Below are positions 29,449 to 37,372 of a DNA stretch of 64,000 nt, in pieces. Origin of the DNA: Scatosoma sp045124465 (lineage in GTDB: Bacteria; Bacillota; Clostridia; Christensenellales; Borkfalkiaceae); NCBI GenBank assembly GCA_045124465.1, contig JBGVLV010000019.1:6801-70800 (forward strand), given 5' to 3'. The first letter of the stretch is position 1; the number at the start of each line of letters is the position of its first letter. A program made the translations under genes and the position numbers. Under the pieces are notes generated by a model. That model worked only from the letters and a program-made list of their open reading frames with translations, made no database searches and had not been told where the DNA came from.

Positions 29449-30972
29449 TTAAAGAAAATTGATGATCTGTTTGTCGTCCGCGCCGAGGATACGTTTCATC
29501 GCGACCTTCTCGCGTACGCGCTTGGTGACGACGGCTTTGAAACCGAGTATCTGAATGGTGATGAGCGGGGTCATCGCGACCATGGACACCAGTCCGAACG
29601 CGTCCACCAAAACTTTGCTCTCGCCCTGCAAAACGGCGCAGATACCGATGACGAAGGGGAGAATGAAACTCGAAGTCAGAGGTCCGCTCGCTACGCCGCC
29701 CGAGTCGAACGCGATCGCCGTGTAGATCTTCGGTACGAAGAAGGACAATCCGAGCGCGATAAAGTAACCGGGTATCAGGTAATACAAAACGCTGAAATCG
29801 AAGATGACCCGCAGAACGGACAGCGCGATCGCCGCGCCTACGCCCGCGGACAGGGCTATGAGCATAGAACGTTTGCTCACCGCGCCGCCCGTCACCGATT
29901 CGACCTGTTTGTTAAGGACGTGGATCGCGGGTTCGGCAAGCACGACGGTAACGCCGAGCAGGAACGCGAACGCGACGAGGAGCACGGGGCTGTGTTCGGC
30001 GAGCTGCGCGCCCATCTTATACCCGACGGGCATGAACCCGACGGCTACGGCGGTGAGGAAGATCACCAAGCCGAAGAAGGTATAGAAGATACCCACGACG
30101 ATCTGTACGATACGTTTTTTGGGTAATTTGAGCAGTAAGAATTGCAAGAGGAAGAAGAACGCGACGATGGGCAACAACGCGACGAACACTTCTTTGCACG
30201 TTTCGAAGACCGTTTCTCCGATCGCCGCCATCTCCGAGTGCATCGCGTAATCGGGCAACGAATACGCCACTTCGCCGTTCGCGGTCAGACCGAGGATAAG
30301 CACGGCGAGGATAGGACCGATCGAGCAGAGTGCGATGAAACCGAAACTGCTCTCGCGGTCGCGCTTGTCGCCGAGCGCCGCCGCCACGCCCACGCCGAGC
30401 GCCATAATGAACGGCACGGTGATAGGCCCCGTCGTCACGCCGCCCGAGTCGAACGCGAGGGCGAGAAAGCTCTCGTTACCCTGCACGATGATGAGCGCCG
30501 CGATCGCGAATAAGAGCATATAGAAAAAGGTCATCAGGTGCGAAAGGTTCAGACGGAACACCACGCGGAGCACGGACAGCACCAAGAACACGCCCACGCC
30601 CACGCCGATGGCGACGGTGAGCGCCGTGCCGTTGATGACGTCTTGCACCTGCGAGGCAAGTACGGAAAGATCGGGTTCGGCGATCGTGACGAAAATGCCC
30701 ATCACCAAACAGATGAGGAGCAACGTTTTGAATTTACCCTTTTTAGGCAGACCCGAACCGACCTGTTCGCCCATCGGGGTCATGGCGATGTCCGCGCCGA
30801 GGTTGAAAAGCGCCATACCGACGATGAGCGCGAGGGCGCAGACGACGAAAACGACGACCTCGCTCGTCGAAAAGTCCACGAGCGGGGTGCAGTTGAGGAG
30901 CAGGACGATGAGCGTTACCGGTAACACTGAGATCGCCGACTCTTTGAGTTTTTTGAAAAGCGCTTTCAGCAT
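29449..30972 (-). CDS. DUF1538 family polytopic membrane protein, putative cation transporter
   Basis: A 507-residue integral membrane protein with about a dozen hydrophobic segments and a clear internal duplication. AFDSGGVTTGPIT near residue 175 recurs as AFDSGGVASGPLT near residue 423, and AEPDLSVLASQV near 98 recurs as AEPAIHVLNKQV near 346, both 248 residues apart. This fits two fused DUF1538 units. From memory, a pair of separate DUF1538 proteins (UmpA/UmpB) has been reported as a Na+(Li+,K+)/H+ antiporter in Halomonas; the substrate here is unknown. The ATG behind AAGGG is chosen over a TTG 15 bp upstream. The gene lies in an apparent operon galM - DUF1538 - PII-like 1 - PII-like 2, so transport is probably tuned by the PII-like proteins. 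Confidence 0.85.
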   Translation of the reverse strand: MLKALFKKLKESAISVLPVTLIVLLLNCTPLVDFSTSEVVVFVVCALALIVGMALFNLGADIAMTPMGEQVGSGLPKKGKFKTLLLICLVMGIFVTIAEPDLSVLASQVQDVINGTALTVAIGVGVGVFLVLSVLRVVFRLNLSHLMTFFYMLLFAIAALIIVQGNESFLALAFDSGGVTTGPITVPFIMALGVGVAAALGDKRDRESSFGFIALCSIGPILAVLILGLTANGEVAYSLPDYAMHSEMAAIGETVFETCKEVFVALLPIVAFFFLLQFLLLKLPKKRIVQIVVGIFYTFFGLVIFLTAVAVGFMPVGYKMGAQLAEHSPVLLVAFAFLLGVTVVLAEPAIHVLNKQVESVTGGAVSKRSMLIALSAGVGAAIALSVLRVIFDFSVLYYLIPGYFIALGLSFFVPKIYTAIAFDSGGVASGPLTSSFILPFVIGICAVLQGESKVLVDAFGLVSMVAMTPLITIQILGFKAVVTKRVREKVAMKRILGADDKQIINFL

Positions 30973-31010
30973 ATCGTACCCTTGCAAAAACCTTGCAAAA
31001 AGTTTTTTCG

Positions 31011-32039
31011 TTATTTGACTACGGAGAATTTATACACCGTCGTTTCGCGGTATTCCTCGCCCGCTTTCAAAACCGTCGAGGGATACTCGGGACAGTTGGG
31101 GGAGTTGGGGAAACCTTGCGTTTCCAAGCAGAGCGAGCAATGGTCGCCGTACTGTTTTTTGCCGCTTAAACTCATGTGGCAAGCGGTGTAGAGCTGAACG
31201 CCCGGCAAAGTGGTGTAGCAGTCCATCTTTCTGCCCGATTCCTCGTCGTACACGTACGCGAAATGTTCCAGACCCTTTCCCGCGCGGTCAAGACAGTAGT
31301 TGAAGTCGTAACCGTTGCAGTCCTTGATCATCTTCGCGTCCGAGAACATATCCGCGCCCAGCTTTTTCGCGGGATCGAACGAATAGGGCGTTCCGACGAT
31401 GTCCATATATTCGCCGTGGGGAATAAGTTCGTCGTCCACGGGCGTGAGTTTGCTCGCCTTGATCATAAGCTCGTGCGAAAGGATCGTGTCCTGCCCGCCG
31501 AGGTTGAAATAGGCGTGGTTGGTGAGGTTGCAGGGGGTGTCCTTATCCGTCGTCGCGAGATATTCGATCACCACTTCGTCCTCGTCGGTGAGCGAGAAAG
31601 TAACGCTGACGTTCATCGTACCGGGGTATCCGCCCGCGCCGTCGGGGGAGATAAGCGAGGTCACGAGCTTGTCGCCCTCGATCTTCGCAGTCCAGTTTTG
31701 CGAATCGAAATTCGCGGTCGTACCGCCGTGGAGGGAATTGCTCCGATCGTTGATTTCGAGCTGATAGCTCTTGCCGCCGATCGTGAATCTGCCCTTTTCG
31801 ATACGGTTGCCGAATCTGCCGATGGTCGCGCCGTAATACGCCGTCTTGCCGCAGTAGTCTTCGGGTTTTGCGTAGCCGACGATCACGTCGCCGAACGCGC
31901 CGTTTTTGTCGGGTACGGAAATGCGCGTGATACGCGCGCCGTAGGTCAGGATATCCATTTCGCTGCCCTTCGCGTTGGAGAGGGTGTACACCGCGTATGT
32001 TTCGCCGTTGTTTTCGAATTCGTAAGTCTTTTTGATCAT
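31011..32039 (-). CDS. galM: Aldose 1-epimerase (mutarotase)
   Basis: A 342-residue cytoplasmic enzyme of the GalM family, normal length, which interconverts alpha and beta anomers of galactose or glucose to feed sugar kinases. Visible family motifs are GRFGNRIEKGRF near residue 75, LHGG near 107 (substrate-binding histidine), NHAYFNLGG near 175 (catalytic histidine) and LETQGFPNSPN near 308 with the catalytic glutamate. The ATG has a Shine-Dalgarno AAAGGAAA and its own promoter (32070-32099), divergent from the glycine riboswitch. It appears to be the first gene of the unit with DUF1538 and the two PII-like genes. No other galactose gene is in the window, so the metabolic tie to the transporter is unclear. 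Confidence 0.94.
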   Translation of the reverse strand: MIKKTYEFENNGETYAVYTLSNAKGSEMDILTYGARITRISVPDKNGAFGDVIVGYAKPEDYCGKTAYYGATIGRFGNRIEKGRFTIGGKSYQLEINDRSNSLHGGTTANFDSQNWTAKIEGDKLVTSLISPDGAGGYPGTMNVSVTFSLTDEDEVVIEYLATTDKDTPCNLTNHAYFNLGGQDTILSHELMIKASKLTPVDDELIPHGEYMDIVGTPYSFDPAKKLGADMFSDAKMIKDCNGYDFNYCLDRAGKGLEHFAYVYDEESGRKMDCYTTLPGVQLYTACHMSLSGKKQYGDHCSLCLETQGFPNSPNCPEYPSTVLKAGEEYRETTVYKFSVVK

Positions 32040-32069
32040 AGCCGTTTCCTTTATTTTTTATTTATCAGT

Positions 32070-32181
32070 ATTATAACATACCGCGCGGAAAAAAGCCAAC
32101 GATTGAGAGAAGAAAAAGTACAAAAAAATGTGAAAACGGTGTAAAAATTTATTGACACGTTCGGACAAATTATGCTATGAT
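32070..32181. promoter_or_regulatory. Divergent promoters: galM (minus) and glycine riboswitch (plus)
   Basis: On the plus strand TTGACA (32152-32157) and TATGAT (32176-32181), 18 bp apart, start just upstream of the riboswitch. On the minus strand TTGGCT (32094-32099) and TATAAT (32070-32075), 18 bp apart, serve galM. The A/T-rich sequence between them shows no clear operator. Confidence 0.8.
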
Positions 32182-32199
32182 GGGATATAGCAAACGCTA

Positions 32200-32483
32200 A
32201 ATGAAGGGTGCGGAAGACAGACGTTTCCGTCTGACCGAAGGAGTAAACCTCTCAGGTGATCGCAAGATCGGGAACCGCGCTCGGATAGCACTTTGGAGAA
32301 GTCCGCGTTTTTGTTTTCCGCGGGTGCCGAAGGGGCAATGCAAAAAACGGGCGTACCCGCGTTTTGTAAATCTCTCAGGCAAAAGGACGAAGTATTGCTC
32401 TCTTTTTCCAACCGAAAAGGGCGAATAATACCGTTTTTTGAGCGAAGTGCGCGCGTGAGCGTTTACTTCGTTTTATTTTTTTA
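32200..32483 (+). promoter_or_regulatory. Tandem glycine riboswitch
   Basis: Aptamer 1 spans about 32210-32306: it is closed by GCGGA/TCCGC and contains GACCGAAGGAGTAAACCTCTC, AGG and the conserved CTTTGGAGAAG. Aptamer 2 begins about 32325 with GCCGAAGGGGCAATGC, contains a second CTCTCAGGCAAAAGGAC and an extended stem closed by GTATT/AATAC (to about 32432). A following hairpin GCGAAGT...ACTTCG (about 32443-32470) with a long T-rich tract is a plausible terminator. Glycine binding would then set read-through into the symporter gene; the direction of control (on or off) cannot be read from sequence alone. The exact ends are approximate. Confidence 0.9.
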
Positions 32484-32507
32484 TTTCCACGCAGGAGGAA
32501 ACAAACA

Positions 32508-34070
32508 ATGTGGGAAACTATCCTTTCGGGCGTTGAGAAAGTAAACACTTTCCTCAACAACATCGTCTGGGGCTGGCCGATGATCGTGCTGATCCTCGGC
32601 ACGGGCATACTGCTCACCGTACGGACGAAGTTTATGCAGGTGCATAAATTCGGCGCGTCCTTGAACTCGACCATCGTCCCCGCCGTCAAAGGCATGGGCA
32701 AGAAACGGTCGAAGAACGACAAAGAAAATTCCATCTCCCCGTTCGAGGCGTTCGCCACCGCCATTTCGGGCACGGTCGGCACGGGGAATATCATCGGCGT
32801 TTCGTCCGCGATTATGACGGGCGGTCCGGGCGCGGTGTTCTGGATGTGGATATCCGCGTTCTTCGGTATGGTCACCAACTACGCCGAAAACGTGCTCGGT
32901 ATGTTCTTCCGTAAAAAGGACAAGAACACGGGCGACTTTTCGGGCGGACCCGCGTACTACCTTTCCGAGGGCTTGGGCAGGAACGTCGAAGGCAAGAAAG
33001 GCTCGTTTTTGAAAGGGCTTGGCAAAACGCTCGGCGTGATGGCGGCGGTGTTCTGTACCCTCGCGGCGATCGGTATGAGCGGCGCGCAGACGAACAAAAT
33101 GTCGCTCACCTTCCAAAGCGTGTTCTCCGACGGGAACAAAACGGTCATCGGTCTTGTCGTCGGTATCGTCGTAGCCGTCGTGCTTGCGCTCATCATTTTG
33201 GGCGGGATCAAGAGCATCGGCCGCGTAGCGTCCATTCTCGTGCCGTTTATGTCGCTTTTGTTCATCTTGATGGCGCTCGTCATCATTTTTGCGAATATTA
33301 CGGCGGTCGGCGGCGCGTTCGCGCTCATCTTTACGAATATATTCTCGTTCAAGGCGGCGGTCGGCGGCTTTGCGGGATTCGTGTTCGCGGATATCATCAA
33401 AAAAGGTCTTGCCCGCGGCGTGTTCTCCAACGAGGCGGGACTCGGTTCGTCCGTCATCGCGCACAGCGCGTCCAAGACCCGCGAACCCGTCAAACAGGGA
33501 CTTTGGGGTATTTTCGAAGTGTTCTTCGATACTTTCATTATATGCACGCTGACCGCGCTCGTTATCCTCGTAACGTTCGGGGATAACTTCGAAGTGCTTT
33601 ACGGCGGCAACTACGTGGACACCACGGTGTCGATGATGGCGTTCGAGGAGATGTTCGGGGCGTTCGGAACGGTGGTATATTCCACCATCATTCCGCTGTT
33701 CTCGTTCACGACGACGCTCGCGTGGTCGTACTACGGGGAAAAGGCGGTGGATTTCCTCTTCCGTCCGACGGGCGATAAGGGCAGAAAGATCGCGACGACC
33801 GTCTTTAAGATCGCGTACGTACTCCTCGTCATCGTGTCGGCGGTCATCGACGGCGAACTTGCCTGGGCGATCTCGGATACGTTCAACGGACTGATGGCGC
33901 TCCCCAACCTGATCGGTCTGGTGCTGATGAGCGGGCTTATCGTCAAGATCACCAAGAACTATTTCGACCGCAAGAAGGGCGCGGATATACAGCCTATGCT
34001 TTCGGTGTACCCCGAGCAGAACGAAGAATTTATCCGCGACATCGAGGCGGGAAACGAAGAAAATATCTAA
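32508..34070 (+). CDS. Sodium:alanine/glycine symporter (AGCS family)
   Basis: A 520-residue integral membrane protein of the alanine-or-glycine:cation symporter family. The N-terminal part shows VWGWPMIVLILGTGILLTVR, the family-typical SPFEAFATAISGTVGTGNI near residue 78 that contributes to Na+ and substrate binding, and GGPAYYLSEGLG near 148; the central ARGVFSNEAGLGSS near 300 is also characteristic. The length is slightly above the usual 450-500 because of a charged C-terminal tail. The start has the Shine-Dalgarno AGGAGG. The glycine riboswitch upstream makes glycine the likely ligand and probably a substrate; such riboswitch-transporter pairs are known in Bacillota. Transcribed alone, with ilvE next on the same strand under its own promoter. 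Confidence 0.93.
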   Translation: MWETILSGVEKVNTFLNNIVWGWPMIVLILGTGILLTVRTKFMQVHKFGASLNSTIVPAVKGMGKKRSKNDKENSISPFEAFATAISGTVGTGNIIGVSSAIMTGGPGAVFWMWISAFFGMVTNYAENVLGMFFRKKDKNTGDFSGGPAYYLSEGLGRNVEGKKGSFLKGLGKTLGVMAAVFCTLAAIGMSGAQTNKMSLTFQSVFSDGNKTVIGLVVGIVVAVVLALIILGGIKSIGRVASILVPFMSLLFILMALVIIFANITAVGGAFALIFTNIFSFKAAVGGFAGFVFADIIKKGLARGVFSNEAGLGSSVIAHSASKTREPVKQGLWGIFEVFFDTFIICTLTALVILVTFGDNFEVLYGGNYVDTTVSMMAFEEMFGAFGTVVYSTIIPLFSFTTTLAWSYYGEKAVDFLFRPTGDKGRKIATTVFKIAYVLLVIVSAVIDGELAWAISDTFNGLMALPNLIGLVLMSGLIVKITKNYFDRKKGADIQPMLSVYPEQNEEFIRDIEAGNEENI

Positions 34071-34107
34071 TTTTTTCAAAAAAACCGAAAATTTCCGCGC
34101 GGAATAG

Positions 34108-34136
34108 TTGACTTCGCAAGTTTAGTGTGCTATTAT
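34108..34136 (+). promoter_or_regulatory. Promoter of ilvE
   Basis: TTGACT (34108-34113) and TATTAT (34131-34136) are 17 bp apart, about 60 bp before the ilvE start codon. Confidence 0.75.
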
Positions 34137-34198
34137 TGTATAAATAAATTAAAGGAAGAATATCAATTCGTTTTTCGAATTGAAACAGGGAGGTTGAA

Positions 34199-35263
34199 AT
34201 GGAAATCAAGATCACGAAAACGACGACTCCCAAACAGATGCCGCCGGAAGACAAACTGGGGTTCGGGAAAGTATTCACCGACCATATGTTTTTAATGGAC
34301 TACGAGGAGGGGAAAGGCTGGTTCGACGCGAGGATCGTTCCGTTCGGGAACATATCGCTGCACCCCGCCTCGACGGTACTCCATTACGGCGCGGAAATAT
34401 TCGAAGGTTTGAAAGCGTACCGCCGCGAGGACGGCGGCGTACAGCTGTTCAGACCGCTTGAAAATATCAAACGTATGAACAATTCCGCGGAGCGTATGAG
34501 TCTGCCTCTTTTGGACGAGGGCGACGCGCTCGAAATTTTGGAAACGTTCGTAAAACTCGAAGAACGGTTCGTGCCGAAGTCGTTCGGGACTTCGCTCTAT
34601 CTCCGTCCGTTTATGTTCGGCAACGACGAGAGCCTGGGCGTACACGCGGTACACAGAGCGAGATTTATGCTCATCGCCTCGCCGAGCGGCAGTTATTACG
34701 CGGAGGGGATCAACCCCGTCAAGATCATGATCGAAAGCGAGGACGTGAGAACGGTCCGCGGCGGAACGGGCTACGCGAAGTGCGGCGGGAACTACGCGGC
34801 AAGCACGAGAGCGGGCGAAAGAGCGGCGAAGAAAGGCTATTCGCAGGTGCTTTGGCTGGACGGCGTAGAGCGCAAATATATCGAAGAGGTCGGCGCGATG
34901 AACGTTATGTTCAAGATCGACGGCGAGATCGTGACGCCCAAGCTCACGGGGTCGATATTGCCCGGTATCACGCGCAAGAGCTGTATCGAGGTCTTGAAGT
35001 CTTTGGGATATAAAGTCAGCGAACGGCTGTTGTCGGTAGACGAGCTTGTTGCGGCGATGAAAGCGGGCAAGCTGGAAGAGGCTTGGGGCTGCGGAACGGC
35101 GGCGGTCGTGTCGCCCATCGGCAAGCTTGCGTACGAAGACGCCGAATACGAGATCAACGACGGCAAGATCGGCGAGGTCACGCAGAAACTCTACGATATT
35201 CTGACGGGTATTCAATGGGGCAAAGCGGAGGATACGTTCGGTTGGGTCCATAAGATCGGTTAA
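34199..35263 (+). CDS. ilvE: Branched-chain amino acid aminotransferase
   Basis: A 354-residue class IV (D-amino-acid-transaminase fold) PLP enzyme that transfers the amino group of glutamate to the keto acids of valine, leucine and isoleucine, the last step of all three pathways. The PLP lysine is in GGTGYAKCGGNYAAS at about residue 194; STVLHYGAEIFEGLKAYR near 60 and WGCGTAAVVSPIG near 305 are typical of the longer bacterial/eukaryotic BCAT type. The start has a strong Shine-Dalgarno GGGAGG. It has its own promoter and lies about 420 bp upstream of leuA, the gap being filled by the T-box leader, so it is probably regulated separately from the main operon although read-through is possible: I see no strong terminator behind it. 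Confidence 0.95.
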   Translation: MEIKITKTTTPKQMPPEDKLGFGKVFTDHMFLMDYEEGKGWFDARIVPFGNISLHPASTVLHYGAEIFEGLKAYRREDGGVQLFRPLENIKRMNNSAERMSLPLLDEGDALEILETFVKLEERFVPKSFGTSLYLRPFMFGNDESLGVHAVHRARFMLIASPSGSYYAEGINPVKIMIESEDVRTVRGGTGYAKCGGNYAASTRAGERAAKKGYSQVLWLDGVERKYIEEVGAMNVMFKIDGEIVTPKLTGSILPGITRKSCIEVLKSLGYKVSERLLSVDELVAAMKAGKLEEAWGCGTAAVVSPIGKLAYEDAEYEINDGKIGEVTQKLYDILTGIQWGKAEDTFGWVHKIG

Positions 35264-35342
35264 AAACCGCGGAGCGGAGAGGAATTTCGGAGAAAATAAC
35301 AAATTTTTCCCGAAAAACCCAAAAAAAAGTGGCAGTACTCCC

Positions 35343-35665
35343 TTGACAAAAAGGGGAAATTGTTATAAAATAGATACAACTATAAATTTTAAAGGCAACG
35401 ACGGGAAAGAAATCCGCTCCAGATCCGATTTTCAGAGAGTTGACGGCAGGTGCGAGTCAATACGGACGGCGGAAGATAGCTCCTCCCCGAGCCGCCGAGA
35501 GAACCGCGTAAAAAACGCCAAGTAGATTCGGACGGGATCCTCCGTTAAAGGGAAAGTCTTTCAAAGACACGAGTGGACGGGCGACCGTCAAACAGAGTGG
35601 TACCGCGGAGAGTAAAAAACTTCGTCTCTTTTATGCGTTTTCAGCGCGTAAAAGAGATTATTTTT
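35343..35665 (+). promoter_or_regulatory. Leucine T-box riboswitch with promoter and terminator
   Basis: The promoter is TTGACA (35343-35348) and TAAAAT (35366-35371), 17 bp apart. Stem I shows AGAGAG followed by the apical stem TTGAC...GTCAA. The specifier loop appears to be the bulge AAGATAGCTCC on the 3' side, giving CTC (35480-35482), a leucine codon. The T-box sequence AGAGTGGTACCGCGG is at 35594-35608. The terminator stem CTCTTTTATGCG/CGCGTAAAAGAG (35625-35657) is followed by TTATTTTTA. Uncharged tRNA-Leu is expected to stabilise the antiterminator and turn on the whole branched-chain operon. The T-box call is firm; the specifier assignment is by my own folding. Confidence 0.94.
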
Positions 35666-35686
35666 ATCATCGCGAGCGAGGAGTTT

Positions 35687-37351
35687 ATGAAGAACAGTCA
35701 AAAATACATAAAACAATATTTCGAACCGCAGGGCGTGACGATGGACTGGACGAAAAAGTCGGCGATCGAAAAACCGCCCGTTTGGTGCAGCGTCGATCTT
35801 CGCGACGGAAATCAGGCGCTCATTATTCCCATGAGCTTGGAGGAAAAACTCGAATTTTTCCGGCTTATCTGCAAGATCGGTTTTAAGGAAATAGAAGTGG
35901 GATTCCCCGCGGCGAGCGAAACGGAATACGAATTCTGCCGCGCGCTCATCGAACGCGACCTTATCCCCGACGACGTGACGATACAAGTCCTCACCCAGTC
36001 CCGCGAACATATCATCGCGAAAACGTTCGAGGCGCTCAAAGGCGCGAAACGCGCGATCGTACATTTGTATAATTCCACGTCCAAAGCGCAACGGGAACAG
36101 GTCTTTAAACGGGATAAAAAAGAAATTATCGACATCGCCGTGACGGGCGCGAAACTTTGCAAGGAATACCGCGAAAAGGCGGACGGCAAGATCACGTTCG
36201 AGTACTCCCCCGAAAGCTTTACGGGTACCGAACCCGAGTTCGCGGCGGAGATCTGCAACGCCGTCTTGGACGTTTGGCAGCCGACGGCGGAGGATAAGGC
36301 GATCATCAACCTGCCCGTGACCGTGGAAAATTCCATGCCCCACGTGTACGCGAACCAAGTGGAGTATATGTGCAAGAACTTACGCGGACGGGAAAACGTG
36401 ATCGTATCCCTGCACCCGCATAACGACCGCGGCTGCGCGGTGGCGGACAGCGAAATGGGTCTGCTCGCGGGCGGCGACCGTATCGAAGGGACCCTTTTTG
36501 GCAACGGCGAACGCACGGGGAACGTGGACGTCGTAACGCTTGCGCTGAATATGTTCTCGCAGGGCGTCGATCCCAAACTCGACTTTTCCGATCTTCCCTC
36601 GATCACGCGGGTATACGAACGGGTGACGAGAATGAAGGTGGGCGAACGCCAGCCGTACAGCGGTCAGCTCGTGTTCGCGGCGTTCTCCGGTTCGCATCAG
36701 GACGCGATCGCAAAGGGTATGAAATACCGCGTGGAAAAGGACGCGGATACGTGGACCGTTCCCTATCTTCCCATCGACCCCGCGGACGTGGGCAGGGTGT
36801 ACGAGGCGGACGTGATCCGTATCAATTCGCAATCGGGTAAGGGCGGGATCGGCTATATCCTCGAAACGCAGTTCAAACTCGTTTTGCCCGCGAAGATGCG
36901 CGAACAGTTCGGCTATCACGTAAAGAGCATTTCCGACCACGAACACAGAGAGCTTGCGGCGAAAGAGGTCTACGACATTTTCCTGCGCGATTTCGTGAAC
37001 CTGCACGAAACGATAAACGTTTTGGAGGCGGGTTACGACGATCTGTCGGCGGAGAAGATGAAAGGCAGGGTCGTCATCGAGTACAACGGCAAAGCCTCCA
37101 CGGTGGAAGTGGAGGGCAACGGCAGACTCGACTGCGTGAGCAGCGCGATCAAGCGGGTCACGGGCAGGGAATACGTGCTTGAAAACTACGTGGAACACGC
37201 GCTCGAAGAACGTTCCACCTCCCAAGCCGCCTCGTACGTTTGTATCGTATCGGACGGCAAGCCGTACTGGGGAGCGGGTATCCACACGGACATTATGACT
37301 TCGTCCGTCAAAGCCCTCGTTTCCGCAGTCAACCGTATGTTAAACGAGTAA
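35687..37351 (+). CDS. leuA: 2-isopropylmalate synthase
   Basis: A 554-residue enzyme condensing acetyl-CoA with 3-methyl-2-oxobutanoate, the committed step to leucine. The N-terminal HMGL-type TIM barrel has WCSVDLRDGNQALI (substrate and metal site) and SLHPHNDRGCAVADSE with the metal-binding histidines; the C-terminal LeuA dimerisation/allosteric domain covers roughly the last 130 residues. The sequence pattern and length match the longer yeast/actinobacterial LeuA type rather than the 520-residue E. coli type. The start is the ATG at 35687 behind GCGAGGAG; in-frame codons back to 35573 are inside the T-box leader and are rejected. It is the first gene of an 11-gene operon, 21 bp before ilvB. 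Confidence 0.95.
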   Translation: MKNSQKYIKQYFEPQGVTMDWTKKSAIEKPPVWCSVDLRDGNQALIIPMSLEEKLEFFRLICKIGFKEIEVGFPAASETEYEFCRALIERDLIPDDVTIQVLTQSREHIIAKTFEALKGAKRAIVHLYNSTSKAQREQVFKRDKKEIIDIAVTGAKLCKEYREKADGKITFEYSPESFTGTEPEFAAEICNAVLDVWQPTAEDKAIINLPVTVENSMPHVYANQVEYMCKNLRGRENVIVSLHPHNDRGCAVADSEMGLLAGGDRIEGTLFGNGERTGNVDVVTLALNMFSQGVDPKLDFSDLPSITRVYERVTRMKVGERQPYSGQLVFAAFSGSHQDAIAKGMKYRVEKDADTWTVPYLPIDPADVGRVYEADVIRINSQSGKGGIGYILETQFKLVLPAKMREQFGYHVKSISDHEHRELAAKEVYDIFLRDFVNLHETINVLEAGYDDLSAEKMKGRVVIEYNGKASTVEVEGNGRLDCVSSAIKRVTGREYVLENYVEHALEERSTSQAASYVCIVSDGKPYWGAGIHTDIMTSSVKALVSAVNRMLNE

Positions 37352-37372
37352 AAGAGTAAAGGAGAGAAATCT

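Noticed and set aside
35343..35525. Short frame in the leuA leader, and the upstream extension of leuA to 35573
   Set aside because: Both lie in the T-box structure, and leuA has a proper ribosome site at the ATG at 35687.
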